Shown: positions 17,418 through 30,746, counted from the first letter of the stretch. The stretch is 64,000 bases of DNA from Rhodoferax koreense (GCF_001955695.1 NZ_CP019236.1:124001-188000), one strand, 5' to 3'. The notes: a model not told the origin generated them from the letters alone. Numbers and translations are program-made.

Positions 17418-20042
17418 ATGCCGCACGTCGAATCGGAAAGCGCCTCCCTTTCATTTGTGCAAGGTGGTGGTGAGCTCGGGGGCCTGATCGCCGCCTTCGA
17501 CTGGCAACGGACCGAACTCGGCCCGATCGCCGTTTGGCCCCCGCATGTGACCGTGGCCACCGCGCTGATGCTGCGCACGGCCGTGCCCATGGTCATGCTG
17601 TGGGGGGAATCCGGCGTGATGGTCTACAACGACGCCTATGCCAAGATCGCCGGGGGGCGCCATCCGCAACTGCTGGGCTCCCGTGTGCGCGAAGGCTGGC
17701 CCGAGGTGGCCGATTTCAACGACCATGTGATGAAGGTCGGCCTCGCCGGCGGCACGTTGAGCTACCGCGACCAGCATCTGATCCTGCACCGCAACGGCCG
17801 CGCCGAGCCGGTGTGGATGAACCTGGACTACTCGCCGCTGCTCGATGCCGAGGGCGTGCCCGCCGGGGTGTTGGCCGTCGTCGTCGAAACCACGGCCAAG
17901 GTGGAGGCCGAGCGGCTGCTCGGCGGCGAGCGGGAGCGGCTGGCCCAGCTGTTCGAGCAGGCGCCGAGCTTCATGGCCATGTTGCGCGGGCCGCAGCACC
18001 GCATCGAACTGGCCAACCCGAGTTATCTGCGTGCCCTGGACCGGGCCGACGTGATCGGCCGTCCCCTGGCCGAAGTCCTGCCCGAGTCCGTGGAACAGGG
18101 ATTCGTGGCGCTGCTCGACGAGGTGTATGCCACCGGCGAGGCGTTTTCGGCCGAGGCCTTCCGGTTCGTGCTGGAAGCGGCGCCCGGGGCGCCGCGGCGG
18201 GAGACGTTCTCGGATTTCGTGGCCCAGCCGATCCGCGACCGCAATGGTGCCGTCGATGGCATCTTCATCGAAGGCGTGGACGTGACCAGCCGCGTCGCGT
18301 CCGACCGCCTGCGCGAAAGGCTGGCCTCGCTGGCCGACCACCTGCGCGACCTGAGCGAGCCGGGCGAGGTGGTTTTCGCGGCGTCCCAGGCGCTCGGTGA
18401 AGCCCTCGGTGCGAGCCGGGTCGGCTACGGCCGCATCGACCACGATGCGGAAACCCTGCACGTCGAGCGCGACTGGACGGCACCCGGCGTCGAGTCACTG
18501 GCCGGTGTGACCCGGCTGCGCGACTACGGCGCCTTCATCGACAGCCTCAAGTGCGACGACTTCGTCGCCATCGGCGATGTGCGCGAAGACCCGCGCACCC
18601 AGGCCGCCGCCGCCGCACTCGAAGGCCGTTCGACGCGGGCTTTCATCAACGTGCCGGTGGTCGAGCATGGCCGGCTGGTGGCGGTGCTGTTCGTGAACGC
18701 GGCCGAGGTGCGCGAGTGGCGGCTGGAACAGCTGGCCTTCGTTCGCGAGGTGGCCGAGCGCACCTGGTCGGCGCTGGCGCGCACCCGGGGCGAGGCCGCG
18801 CTGCGGCTCAGCGAGGCGCGGCTGCGCGAAGCCAACGAAACGCTGGAAGCCAAGGTGGAGGCCCGGGGCCGCGAACTGATGGAGATAGAGGCCAAGTTCC
18901 GCCAGGCGCAGAAGATGGAGGCGATCGGCCAGCTCACCGGCGGCATCGCGCACGATTTCAACAACATGCTGCACGGCATCGGCACCAGCCTGGAAATCCT
19001 GCAACGGCGGCTGCAGCTCGGCAAGACCGAAGACAACCAGCGCTACATCGACATGGCCCAGCGGGCGGTGCAACGCGCCGCTTCGCTGACCCAGCGCCTT
19101 CTGGCCTTCTCGCGCCGCCAGGCGCTGGACCCGCGCCCGACCGACGTGAACCAGCTGATCGCCGGCCTTGGCGACCTGGTGCGCAGCACGGTCGGCCCGG
19201 GCATCGAGGTCGGGACCGCGCTGGAAGAGGGGCTGTGGCCGACGCTGATCGATGCGCCGCAACTCGAGAACGCGCTGCTCAACCTGTGCATCAACGCGCG
19301 CGACGCGATGCGCGACGGCGGCGGCCGGCTCGTCATCGGCACCGCCAACCGCCGCATCGACGCCGAGGCGGCCGCGCAGTTGGACCTGCCGCCCGGGCCC
19401 TATGTCTGCATCTCGGTCGCCGACACGGGCTGCGGCATGACACCCGAGGTCATGGCCCGCGCGTTCGATCCGTTCTTCACCACCAAGCCGCTCGGCGAAG
19501 GCACGGGGCTGGGCCTGTCCATGGTCTACGGCTTCGTGCGGCAGTCGGGCGGCCAGGTACGCATCGCGTCGGAGCCAGGGCAGGGCACGACGATGAACCT
19601 GTACCTGCCTTGGCACGCCGCAGCGCCGGACTCACCAGCCGGGGCTCGCAACGCGCCCGCCCCGGCGACGGCTCGCCAGGAGGTGATCCTGCTGATCGAG
19701 GACGATGCCATCATCCGCACGCTGCTCGACGAGGAATTGACGGAGGCCGGCTACCGCGTGGTCGTGGCCGAGAGCGGCCCGCAGGGGCTGGCCGTGTTGC
19801 AGTCCGACCAGCAACTCGACCTGTTGATCAGCGACGTCGGCCTGCCTGGCGGACTGAGCGGCAAGCAGATCGCCGAGGCCGGGCGGCTGGTGCGGCCCGC
19901 GCTCAAGGTGCTGTTCATCACCGGCTATGTGGAACACGTCGGCACCACCGGCGACAGCCTGCTCGGCCCGGGCATGGCGCTGATCACCAAGCCCTTCGAG
20001 TTCGTCGATCTGGCGCAGAAGGTGCGGAAGATGCTGGATTAG
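17418..20042 (+). CDS. Hybrid sensor histidine kinase (PAS-PAS-GAF-HisKA-HATPase-REC)
   Basis: The 874-residue cytoplasmic kinase has no membrane segment. PAS-like regions lie at about residues 25-175 and 185-300, a GAF domain at about 305-465, and a coiled coil at 470-500. HisKA has the phospho-acceptor His in GGIAHDFNN near residue 511, and the ATPase domain has NARDAM, DTGCGM and GEGTGLGLS. A C-terminal receiver carries Asp in LLISDVGLP near residue 806. The GGIAHDFNNML type places it in the NtrB-like/HWE-adjacent group often seen with single-domain receivers. The neighbouring receiver gene at 16885 could be its phosphorelay partner. Start ATG 17418 was chosen over an upstream alternative codon. 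The signal is unknown. Confidence 0.92.
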   Translation: MPHVESESASLSFVQGGGELGGLIAAFDWQRTELGPIAVWPPHVTVATALMLRTAVPMVMLWGESGVMVYNDAYAKIAGGRHPQLLGSRVREGWPEVADFNDHVMKVGLAGGTLSYRDQHLILHRNGRAEPVWMNLDYSPLLDAEGVPAGVLAVVVETTAKVEAERLLGGERERLAQLFEQAPSFMAMLRGPQHRIELANPSYLRALDRADVIGRPLAEVLPESVEQGFVALLDEVYATGEAFSAEAFRFVLEAAPGAPRRETFSDFVAQPIRDRNGAVDGIFIEGVDVTSRVASDRLRERLASLADHLRDLSEPGEVVFAASQALGEALGASRVGYGRIDHDAETLHVERDWTAPGVESLAGVTRLRDYGAFIDSLKCDDFVAIGDVREDPRTQAAAAALEGRSTRAFINVPVVEHGRLVAVLFVNAAEVREWRLEQLAFVREVAERTWSALARTRGEAALRLSEARLREANETLEAKVEARGRELMEIEAKFRQAQKMEAIGQLTGGIAHDFNNMLHGIGTSLEILQRRLQLGKTEDNQRYIDMAQRAVQRAASLTQRLLAFSRRQALDPRPTDVNQLIAGLGDLVRSTVGPGIEVGTALEEGLWPTLIDAPQLENALLNLCINARDAMRDGGGRLVIGTANRRIDAEAAAQLDLPPGPYVCISVADTGCGMTPEVMARAFDPFFTTKPLGEGTGLGLSMVYGFVRQSGGQVRIASEPGQGTTMNLYLPWHAAAPDSPAGARNAPAPATARQEVILLIEDDAIIRTLLDEELTEAGYRVVVAESGPQGLAVLQSDQQLDLLISDVGLPGGLSGKQIAEAGRLVRPALKVLFITGYVEHVGTTGDSLLGPGMALITKPFEFVDLAQKVRKMLD

Positions 20043-20722
20043 CGGTCGGCCGTGTCGCCAGCCGCTTCTGGCGCGCCCGCCACGGCCTGCTTCATCGCCT
20101 CGAGCAGCGTCGCCGGATCCTGCGCGCCCGACACCGCGAGCTGGCGGTTGAAGATGAAGAACGGCACGCCGCTCACGCCGAGCTGGCGGGCCTGCTGGTC
20201 GGATTCGGAAACGGCGGCGCGTTCCTCGGGGCTGGTGATGAAGGCGCGCGCCGCGGCCGGGTCGAAGCCGGCCTCCGTGGCGATGGCGACCAGCACCTCG
20301 ATGTCGCCGATGTTGCGGTTTTCCACGAAGTAGGCCTTGAGCAGGCGCTCCTTCATGTCGCTGCCGTCCCGGTCGCCGCGCTGCGCGAACGCGATCAGCG
20401 CGTGCGCGGCCAGCGTGTTGGCCTGGTGCGCGATGCCGTCGATGTTCAGTGCCAGGCCGACGGCGCTGCCGGCCGCACGCACCCGTTCGTAGATGGTGGC
20501 CGCGCGTTCGGGTCCGCCGAACTTGTCCTCCAGGTACTGCTTGCGCGGCATGCCCGTCTCGGGCAGGTCGGGGTTGAGCTGGAACGGATGCCAGCGGATC
20601 ACCACCGGCGGCAGGCTGGCCGCTTCCGGCAGGGCGAGCGCGGCTTCGAGCTTGCGCTTGCCGATGTAGCACCAGGGGCAGACGACGTCGGAGACGATGT
20701 CGATGGTCAGTGGCGTGGTCAT
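20039..20722 (-). CDS. DsbA-family oxidoreductase (FrnE-like)
   Basis: This 227-residue protein has the thioredoxin-fold active site CPWC at residues 15-18 within DIVSDVVCPWCYIGKRKLEAAL, followed by the helical insertion and a C-terminal GVSGVPFFIFNRQLAVSGAQ holding the cis-Pro. It lacks a signal peptide, so it is a cytoplasmic DsbA/2-hydroxychromene-2-carboxylate isomerase-type protein of the FrnE group, linked in the family to disulfide handling and oxidative stress. The 3' end overlaps the convergent kinase gene by 4 bases. Confidence 0.9.
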   Translation of the reverse strand: MTTPLTIDIVSDVVCPWCYIGKRKLEAALALPEAASLPPVVIRWHPFQLNPDLPETGMPRKQYLEDKFGGPERAATIYERVRAAGSAVGLALNIDGIAHQANTLAAHALIAFAQRGDRDGSDMKERLLKAYFVENRNIGDIEVLVAIATEAGFDPAAARAFITSPEERAAVSESDQQARQLGVSGVPFFIFNRQLAVSGAQDPATLLEAMKQAVAGAPEAAGDTADR

Positions 20723-20770
20723 CCTGGGTTCCTTTTTCGATGCATCAAAACGGGTTGCGGCGCAGGCGGA

Positions 20771-21364
20771 TCAAGCGCCAGTTGCTTCCAAAAACGTAGC
20801 GGCATGCGCCGTGGCCTCGGCATCGGCCAACACCGCATTCGGCGGCCCGCCCTTGCCCCACAGCACGCCGCCGTCGGCCATGCCGAGGAACTGCGCACAC
20901 AGCCGCACCGAGTCGATCATCGGCTGGGCCTTGGCGCGATCGCCGCTGGTGGTGACAAGGCGCAGCGTCTTCTGCGCCATGGCTTCCTTGAAGGCGACGC
21001 CGGGCGTGCGCATCCAGGCGCTCCAGTGGTCGATGTAGGTTTTCAGCGGCGCGGGAAGGCCGTACCAGTACACCGGCGCGACGAACACGATGTCGGTGGC
21101 GGCCAGGGTGGCTTCGAGCAGGATGGCCATGTCGCCCGTGGGCGGCGCGTAGCTGCCGCTGGTGTGGCGCCGGTCGACGAAGGTGGGCAGTTGCAGGCGG
21201 GCGAGCGGTTGCCAGGTCTGGCGCGTGCCTTCGGGCAGTGCGGCCGCGGCCTGGCGGGCCAGCCATTCGGTGTTGCCAAGATGGCCGGGCTCGCGGGTGG
21301 AGCCGACGAGGAACAGGAAATGGCGCCCGTCCTGGCGCAGGTTCGGAGAGGGGGTCTGGGGCAT
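20771..21364 (-). CDS. NAD(P)H-dependent oxidoreductase, flavodoxin fold
   Basis: The 197-residue product has the flavodoxin-like FMN phosphate loop GSTREPGHLGNTEW near residue 21, the isoalloxazine-contact region APVYWYGLPAPLKTYIDHWSAWM near residues 95-117, and LVTTSGDRAKAQP near residue 137. Such proteins are FMN-dependent quinone or azo-compound reductases, or WrbA-like. It follows on the same strand as the hybrid kinase gene at 21438 and precedes the DsbA-like gene by 48 bases, and the two small redox genes may be co-transcribed. Substrate unknown. Confidence 0.85.
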   Translation of the reverse strand: MPQTPSPNLRQDGRHFLFLVGSTREPGHLGNTEWLARQAAAALPEGTRQTWQPLARLQLPTFVDRRHTSGSYAPPTGDMAILLEATLAATDIVFVAPVYWYGLPAPLKTYIDHWSAWMRTPGVAFKEAMAQKTLRLVTTSGDRAKAQPMIDSVRLCAQFLGMADGGVLWGKGGPPNAVLADAEATAHAATFLEATGA

Positions 21365-21437
21365 GTTGCGGAAATCTGGAGCGTTGAGGCCAGCCGCGAT
21401 TCTGGCCGAGCCGGCGAAACACCGCTCGGCGCGGGGT

Positions 21438-25298
<3,861 letters not shown>

Positions 25299-25461
25299 GC
25301 GCTCTCCTGAACCGACCGCGACCGAAGCCCGGACAATATGTAAACGAATGCGAGTTCGGGCACCCGATGTAATCCAGTGTAATACCGACCCGGTCAACGC
25401 TCCAGTACTTGCGGGACAATGGAAAGGCCGTATTCCACGGTTCCAGAAGGAGAGGCCATCC

Positions 25462-25893
25462 ATGGAGATCCGGTGTTTCGCGCCAGGCGATGAAGAGGCG
25501 GTGGTGCGGCTATGGGAGGACTGCGGCCTGACCCGGCCGTGGAACGACCCGCGCAAGGACATCGCCCGCAAGCTCGGCGAACACCCCGAACTGTTCCTGG
25601 TGGGGACGGTGGACGGCGTGCTGATGGCCAGCATCATGATCGGCTACGAGGGGCACCGCGGCTGGATCAACTACCTCGCGGTGGCACCGGCCTTTCGCAA
25701 GCAGTCGATCGGCCGGCGACTGATGCAGGAGGCCGAGCAGCGGCTCACGGCGCTGGGTTGCCCCAAGCTCAGCCTGATGGTGCGCAGCAGCAACGCGGGC
25801 GTCGTGGCCTTCTACGAGGCGCTGGGTTACAGGCAGGACGACGTGGTCGCCCTGGGCAAGCGGCTGATCGAAGACGGCCCGGCGGCCGCTTGA
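25462..25893 (+). CDS. GNAT-family acetyltransferase (YpeA-like)
   Basis: A 143-residue GNAT protein starting [30 protein letters not shown], very like the E. coli YpeA family. The acetyl-CoA-binding motif A reads [20 protein letters not shown] near residues 73-92 (the usual Q/RxxGxG/A appears as KQSIGR), and the C-terminal [21 protein letters not shown] is family-typical. An AGGAGAGG ribosome site lies about 8 bases before ATG 25462. The acetyl acceptor is unknown. It is divergent from the large hybrid kinase gene. Confidence 0.9.
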   Translation: MEIRCFAPGDEEAVVRLWEDCGLTRPWNDPRKDIARKLGEHPELFLVGTVDGVLMASIMIGYEGHRGWINYLAVAPAFRKQSIGRRLMQEAEQRLTALGCPKLSLMVRSSNAGVVAFYEALGYRQDDVVALGKRLIEDGPAAA

Positions 25894-25899
25894 GAAATA

Positions 25900-25971
25900 C
25901 CGTTCGGGCTGAGCCTGTCGAAATCCCTGCGTGATGCCGACGAGGCACTTCGACGTGCGCAGTTCGAACGG
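25900..25971. repeat. Imperfect inverted repeat of a dispersed family (GAGCCTGTCGAA type)
   Basis: The arms CCGTTCGGGCTGAGCCTGTCG and the reverse of its partner ending AGTTCGAACGG pair imperfectly across about 26 bases. The same core (CCGTTCG.GCTGAGCCTGTCGAA) recurs at 47680. It lies between the 3' ends of convergent genes and could form a hairpin acting on both transcripts. Elements with this core are widespread in proteobacteria from memory. Confidence 0.7.
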
Positions 25972-25986
25972 GGGATGGGGGATAGG

Positions 25987-27345
25987 TCAATCGGCCGCGT
26001 TCAGGCATTCGCCCAATGCGTTGACCAAGCTGTCGATCTGCGCGGCTTCGATGACGAACGGCGGTGCGAGCTGGATCGTGTCGCCGCCATAACGCACGTA
26101 GAAGCCTTTTTTCCACATGGCCATCGCGACCTCGTACGGACGGCGCGCCGGCTCGCCGGGGTGGGCGGCCAGCGTCAGGCCAGCGGCCAGGCCGCAGTTG
26201 CGGATGTCGGTGACATGCTTCGCGCCTTTCAGGCCGTGCACGGCGGCCTCGAAGTGCGGCGCGATGGCCTTCACGCGGTCGATCATGTTCTCGCGCACCA
26301 GGATGTCCAGCGCGGCCAGGCCCACGGCGCAGGCCACGGGGTGCGCCGAGTAGGTGTAGCCGTGTGGAAATTCGAGCATGTAGTCGGGCCCGCCCTGGCC
26401 CATGAAGGTGTCGTAGATGTCCTTCTTGACCAGTACCGCGCCCAACGGCTGCGCGCCGTTGGTGACCTGCTTGGCCACGTTCATGATGTCGGGCGTCACG
26501 CCAAAGGCCTCGGCGCCGGTGTAGGCGCCGGTGCGGCCGAAACCGGTGATGACCTCGTCGAAGATCAGCAGGATGTTGTGCGCCGTGCAGGTCTCGCGCA
26601 GGCGTTGCAGGTAGCCCTGCGGCGGCACGATCACGCCGGCCGATCCCGCGAACGGCTCGACGATCACCGCGGCGATGTTCGACGCATCGTGCAGCGCGAT
26701 GATGTTCAGCAGTTCGTCGGCGAGTTCGGCGCCTTGCGTCGGCAGGCCGCGCGAGAACGCGTTCTTCGCCAGCATGGTGTGCGGCAGGTGGTCGGCTTCC
26801 ATGGTCTGCCCGAAGACCTTGCGGTTGGCCGCGATGCCGCCGACCGAGATGCCGCCGAAATTCACGCCGTGGTAGCCCTTTTCGCGGCCGATCAGCCGCG
26901 TCTTGCTGGCCTGGCCCTTGGCGCGCCAGTAGGCGCGCGCCATCTTCAGCGAGGTGTCGGCGGCTTCCGAACCCGAGCCGGTGAAGAACACGTGGTCGAG
27001 CCCGGCCGGTGTGAGTTCCTTGAGCTTGTTGGCCAGCTCGAAGGACAGCGGATGCGCGTACTGGAAGGCCGGTGAATAGTCGAGCGTGGCCAGCTGGCGC
27101 GTGGCGGCCTCGGTGATTTCGCTGCGGCCATGGCCCAGGCCCGAACACCACAGGCCGGAGAGGCCGTCCAGGATCTGCCGGCCGTCGGCATCGGTGTAGT
27201 GGCAACCCTTGGCGCCGACGATCATGCGCGGATTCGCCTTGAAGTCGCGGTTGCCGGTGTAGGGCATCCAGTGCGCGTCGAGCCAGGCGGCATCGGTGCG
27301 GACGGCGGTTTTCGTGGCGAGGTGGCTGGCGTCGGTCATGTCCAT
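25987..27345 (-). CDS. Class III PLP aminotransferase (beta-alanine/omega-amino acid--pyruvate type)
   Basis: The 452-residue enzyme has the class III fold: LSGLWCSGLGHGRSEI near residue 65, FFTGSGSEAADTSLKMARAY near 120, the PLP-pocket Asp in LIFDEVITGFGRTG near residue 260, and the Schiff-base Lys in NVAKQVTNGAQPLGA near residue 288. These, and the opening DAHWMPYTGNRDFKANPRM, fit omega-amino acid:pyruvate transaminases (beta-alanine, other omega-amines). It transfers amino groups from non-alpha amines to pyruvate. An AGGA site precedes ATG 27345. The divergent LysR gene at 27438 (92 bases between) is the likely regulator. The exact amine is not determined. Confidence 0.9.
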   Translation of the reverse strand: MDMTDASHLATKTAVRTDAAWLDAHWMPYTGNRDFKANPRMIVGAKGCHYTDADGRQILDGLSGLWCSGLGHGRSEITEAATRQLATLDYSPAFQYAHPLSFELANKLKELTPAGLDHVFFTGSGSEAADTSLKMARAYWRAKGQASKTRLIGREKGYHGVNFGGISVGGIAANRKVFGQTMEADHLPHTMLAKNAFSRGLPTQGAELADELLNIIALHDASNIAAVIVEPFAGSAGVIVPPQGYLQRLRETCTAHNILLIFDEVITGFGRTGAYTGAEAFGVTPDIMNVAKQVTNGAQPLGAVLVKKDIYDTFMGQGGPDYMLEFPHGYTYSAHPVACAVGLAALDILVRENMIDRVKAIAPHFEAAVHGLKGAKHVTDIRNCGLAAGLTLAAHPGEPARRPYEVAMAMWKKGFYVRYGGDTIQLAPPFVIEAAQIDSLVNALGECLNAAD

Positions 27346-27437
27346 GGGAAATCCTGGGTGGTGCGGAGTGCTCGCCCATTCTTGTCGCCTCTGTTACTCT
27401 TATAAAGGCCTAAATATCAATGTTCAGTTGACGATCC

Positions 27438-28367
27438 ATGCAAGTAAAAAGCCGCGCCGTTCTGGGCCAGTTGACCGACATGGACCTGCGGCTGCTGCGG
27501 GTGTTCAAGAGCGTGGTCGATTGCGGCGGCATGGCCGCGGCCGAGCTCGAACTCAACATCGGTACCTCCACCGTCAGCCGGCACGTGAAGGACCTGGAAA
27601 CCCGGCTCGGCCTGACCTTGTGCCGGCGTGGCCGGGCCGGCTTCGCGCTCACGGCCGAGGGCCAGCGCATCTACGCCGAAACCCTGCGGCTGCTCGCCGG
27701 TGCCGATGCCTTCCGACACAGCGTGGACGAGATCCACCGGCGCATGGGCGGCGAGCTGCATGTGGCGGTGTTCGACAAGACGGCCAGCAATCCCGAAGCG
27801 CATCTTGGCGACGCGATTGCGCTGTTCAGCGAGCAGGCGCCCGACGTGGGGCTGAACCTGCATGTCGGCTCGTTGAACGCGATCGAACGCGGCGTGATCG
27901 ACGGGCAATACCAGGTCGGCGTGATCCCCGGCCATCGCCATTCCGAAAGCCTGAGCTACGACGATCTGTTCGGCGAGACCATGAGCCTGCACTGCGGCGC
28001 GCGCCACGTGTTGTTCGGTGCCGACCACGCCGCCATGGACTGGGAGGCGCTGCGCCGCCACCAGTTCGCGGGGCTCGGCTACCACTCGCCCAACATGGAG
28101 CTCAGCCAGCGCATGCGGCTGCCGCGCAAGGCCACGGGCTCGGACCAGGAGTCGATCGCCAACCTGATCCTGTCGGGCCGCTACCTCGGCTTCCTGCCCG
28201 ACCATTACGCGCAGGGCTTTGTCGATGCCGGCCAGATGCAGGCGGTGAAGCCGTCGCTGTTTCGTTACGAGTGCCGCTTCTTCGGCATCCTGCGCCGCTC
28301 ACCCCAGCCGTCGCGGGTGGCGCTGGCCTTCCAGCAGTGCCTGCGGCAGGCGCACGGCATCGGCTGA
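27438..28367 (+). CDS. LysR-family transcriptional regulator
   Basis: The 309-residue protein has the helix-turn-helix MDLRLLRVFKSVVDCGGMAAAELELNIGTSTVSRHVKDLE at about residues 15-53, preceded by a 14-residue tail, and a LysR effector domain to the C-terminus. Placement back to back with the class III aminotransferase gene suggests it regulates that gene; the gap is AT-rich around 27395-27425. It converges on dadA with 13 bases between stops. The effector could be the amine substrate; this is inference. Confidence 0.9.
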   Translation: MQVKSRAVLGQLTDMDLRLLRVFKSVVDCGGMAAAELELNIGTSTVSRHVKDLETRLGLTLCRRGRAGFALTAEGQRIYAETLRLLAGADAFRHSVDEIHRRMGGELHVAVFDKTASNPEAHLGDAIALFSEQAPDVGLNLHVGSLNAIERGVIDGQYQVGVIPGHRHSESLSYDDLFGETMSLHCGARHVLFGADHAAMDWEALRRHQFAGLGYHSPNMELSQRMRLPRKATGSDQESIANLILSGRYLGFLPDHYAQGFVDAGQMQAVKPSLFRYECRFFGILRRSPQPSRVALAFQQCLRQAHGIG

Positions 28368-28380
28368 ACCCGGGCCTGGT

Positions 28381-29718
28381 TCAGGCGTTCGCCATCTCCC
28401 CGTGGCGCTTGCCGGCCTTGAACCCGTAGAACCCGAACTGCATCGCCGGCTGCTCTCCGCTGATGAGTTCGGCCATGGCCTTGCCCGAACCGGCGCCGTG
28501 GGTCCAGCCCAGCGTGCCGTGGCCGGCATTGACCCACAGCTTGCCGACCTTGGTGCGGCCGATGTAGGGGATGTTGGTCGGGGTGGCCGGGCGCAGGCCG
28601 GTCCAGAAATTCGGCTGGCCGCCCTGCGCTTCGTTGCGCGTGTCGCAGACACCGGGCAGCACGGCCTCGATGCGGTCGGCCAGCATCTGGCAGCGCGCAC
28701 GCGCCAACGGCGTGTCGAGCGACAGGCCGTAGCCGCCGACCTCGATGGTGCCGGCCACGCGCAGGTGGTCGCCCAGGCGGCTCATGGCGCACTTCACCTC
28801 GTCGTCGATGCTCGAGACCATCGGCGCGAGTTCGGGCCTGAGCAGCTTGAAGGTAGCGCTGTAGCCCTTGCCGGGGTAGATCGGCAGGTCCACGCCCACG
28901 GTGCGCAGCAGCGGCGCGGTGTACGAGCCGCAGGCCACGACCACGGCATCGCCTTGCAATACCTGGTCTTTTTGGCCTCCAGCGCTCGTGGAGCGTGCGC
29001 GTACAGCTACTGACTTGATAGCATCGCCATCCTGGTTCAAGCGCAGCACGTCGTGGTTGTACAGAAATTGCGCGCCGCGCGCCGCGCAGCGTTTGGCCAG
29101 TTCCTGCGTGAAGACGCGTGCATCGCCGCTCTCGTCGCTGGCCGTGTAGGTGCCGCCGACGATGCGGTGCGCGAAGGACTTGAACGCGGGCTCGATCCGC
29201 ATCAGTTCGTCGCGGCTCACCACCTTGCGGTCGACGCCGAACTTGCGCATCAGCGCCGCGGCGTCGCCGGCCGTGTCGAACGACTTCTGGTCGGTGTAGT
29301 AGTGGGCGATGCCGCGCTCCAGGCGGTTGTATTCGATGCCGGTGCGGCGCACGACTTCCTTCAGCGCGACATGGCTGTAGGCGCCGAGGGCCACGATCTG
29401 CTGCACGTTGCGCTCGAAGGCGGTGTCATTGCACTGGCTCAGAAATTGCAGGCCCCAGCGCCATTGCTGCCAGTCCAGTTGCGGGCGGAACAGCAGCGGC
29501 GCGTCGTTGCGGAACATCCATTTCACGAGCTTGGCCGGGGCGTCGCGGTTGGCCCAGGGTTCGCAGTAGCTGACCGAAATCTGCGCCGCGTTGGCGAAAC
29601 TGGTCTCCAGGGCGGCATCGGGCTGGCGGTCGACGATGGTGACCTCATGGCCCCGCTCGAGCAGGTGCCACGCCGTGCTGATGCCAATGATGCCTGCGCC
29701 AAGAACGATGATTTTCAT
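28381..29718 (-). CDS. dadA: D-amino acid dehydrogenase small subunit (DadA)
   Basis: The 445-residue flavoprotein starts MKIIVLGAGIIGISTAWHLLERGHEVTIVDRQ, a GxGxxG FAD-binding fold, and has the DadA landmarks SYCEPWANRDAP near residue 50, YPGKGYSATF near residue 290 and GHGTLGWTHGAGSG near residue 405. DadA oxidises D-amino acids to 2-oxo acids and ammonia at the inner membrane, passing electrons to the respiratory chain. An in-frame copy of a dispersed repeat (28964-29027) encodes roughly residues 231-252, inserted in a variable region (AIKSVAVRARSTSAGGQKD). No alanine racemase gene is adjacent. It is divergent from the ArgP-like regulator gene at 29816. Confidence 0.95.
   Translation of the reverse strand: MKIIVLGAGIIGISTAWHLLERGHEVTIVDRQPDAALETSFANAAQISVSYCEPWANRDAPAKLVKWMFRNDAPLLFRPQLDWQQWRWGLQFLSQCNDTAFERNVQQIVALGAYSHVALKEVVRRTGIEYNRLERGIAHYYTDQKSFDTAGDAAALMRKFGVDRKVVSRDELMRIEPAFKSFAHRIVGGTYTASDESGDARVFTQELAKRCAARGAQFLYNHDVLRLNQDGDAIKSVAVRARSTSAGGQKDQVLQGDAVVVACGSYTAPLLRTVGVDLPIYPGKGYSATFKLLRPELAPMVSSIDDEVKCAMSRLGDHLRVAGTIEVGGYGLSLDTPLARARCQMLADRIEAVLPGVCDTRNEAQGGQPNFWTGLRPATPTNIPYIGRTKVGKLWVNAGHGTLGWTHGAGSGKAMAELISGEQPAMQFGFYGFKAGKRHGEMANA
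28964..29027 (-). repeat. ~60-bp dispersed repeat inserted in frame in dadA
   Basis: On the coding (minus) strand the element reads GATGCTATCAAGTCAGTAGC, then a loop, then ACGAGCGCTGGAGGCCAAAA, matching the block order of the copies at 45279 and 15948. It keeps the dadA frame open and adds about 21 codons of low-conservation sequence. The clear right-hand block GAGCGCTGGAGGCCAAAAAG makes this the best preserved intragenic copy. Confidence 0.7.
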
Positions 29719-29815
29719 GGGAGTGAAGTTTCTGCGAAGTGGCGTTTCAACAAAAGAAAAATTAAACTAACAGTGAAAACATCAGTAGAACTAATTCAAC
29801 AAAGAGCAGCGGAAG

Positions 29816-30724
29816 ATGAGCACCCTTGACCCGGACGCCCTCGAATGCCTGGCCGCCATCGTCGAGGAAGGCGGCTTCGAACGCGCGGCCCAGCGGCTGA
29901 ACATCACGCAGTCGGCGGTATCGCAGCGCCTGCGTTCCCTCGAGTCGCAAGCAGGAACCGTGCTCATCGTGCGCAGCCGGCCGCTGCGGCCCACGGCCGC
30001 GGGCCATCTGCTGCTGAAACACACGAAACAGCTGCGGCTGCTGCGGGCCGACCTGGAGCGCGACATGCGCGAACTCGCGCCCAGCCTGCTCGGCGGCTCG
30101 CGCGACGAGGAACGCATCTCGATCGCCATCAATGCCGACAGCATCGCCACCTGGGCCATGGGGGCTCTGCAGGGTGTGGTGCAGCAGGGCCTTCCGCTGG
30201 AGATCATCACCGACGACCAGGACTTCACGCAGGACTGGCTGCGAGAGGGCCAGGTGCTGGGCTGCGTCACCACCTTCAAGCAGGCGCTGCGTGGCTGCAA
30301 GGTGGTGCCGCTCGGTGCGATGAACTACGTGGCCGTGGCCGCGCCCGCGTTCGCAGCCGAGCGGCTGCAAGGCGGCCTCACCCCGCACAACTTCCGCAAG
30401 GTGCCGTTCGTGGCCTTCAACCGCAAGGACGACATGCAGACCGAGTTCGTCGGCCGCGCCTTCGGCCTGAAGCGCGTGACGCTGAGCCAGTTGTTCGTGC
30501 CGAGTTCCGAAGGCCAGGTGCGCGCCGTGCTGGCCGGCTGGGGTGTGAGCGTGGTGCCGGAACTGCTGGTGCGCGGCTTGCTGGCGCAGGGGCAACTGGT
30601 GAATCTGGCGCCCGCGCACAGCCTGCAGATCCAGCTCTACTGGCATTGCTGGAACCTGCAGTCGGAGGTGCTCGACACGCTGAGCACCGCGCTGACGCTG
30701 GCCGCCGCCGCGGCGCTGGGTTGA
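29816..30724 (+). CDS. LysR-family regulator of the ArgP/LysG group
   Basis: The 302-residue protein starts MSTLDPDALECLAAIVEEGGFERAAQRLNITQSAVSQRLRSLE, the typical ArgP (IciA/LysG) helix-turn-helix, and carries the subgroup phrase SIAINADSIATW near residue 102. ArgP-type proteins control amino-acid export or metabolism in response to lysine or arginine and are usually beside lysE-type exporter genes. Here the divergent neighbour is dadA, with a 97-base, AT-rich shared promoter region, so control of dadA by an amino acid is plausible. No exporter of the LysE type is adjacent. Confidence 0.92.
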   Translation: MSTLDPDALECLAAIVEEGGFERAAQRLNITQSAVSQRLRSLESQAGTVLIVRSRPLRPTAAGHLLLKHTKQLRLLRADLERDMRELAPSLLGGSRDEERISIAINADSIATWAMGALQGVVQQGLPLEIITDDQDFTQDWLREGQVLGCVTTFKQALRGCKVVPLGAMNYVAVAAPAFAAERLQGGLTPHNFRKVPFVAFNRKDDMQTEFVGRAFGLKRVTLSQLFVPSSEGQVRAVLAGWGVSVVPELLVRGLLAQGQLVNLAPAHSLQIQLYWHCWNLQSEVLDTLSTALTLAAAAALG

Positions 30725-30746
30725 ACCTGGCGCGCGGCCGCCCGCT

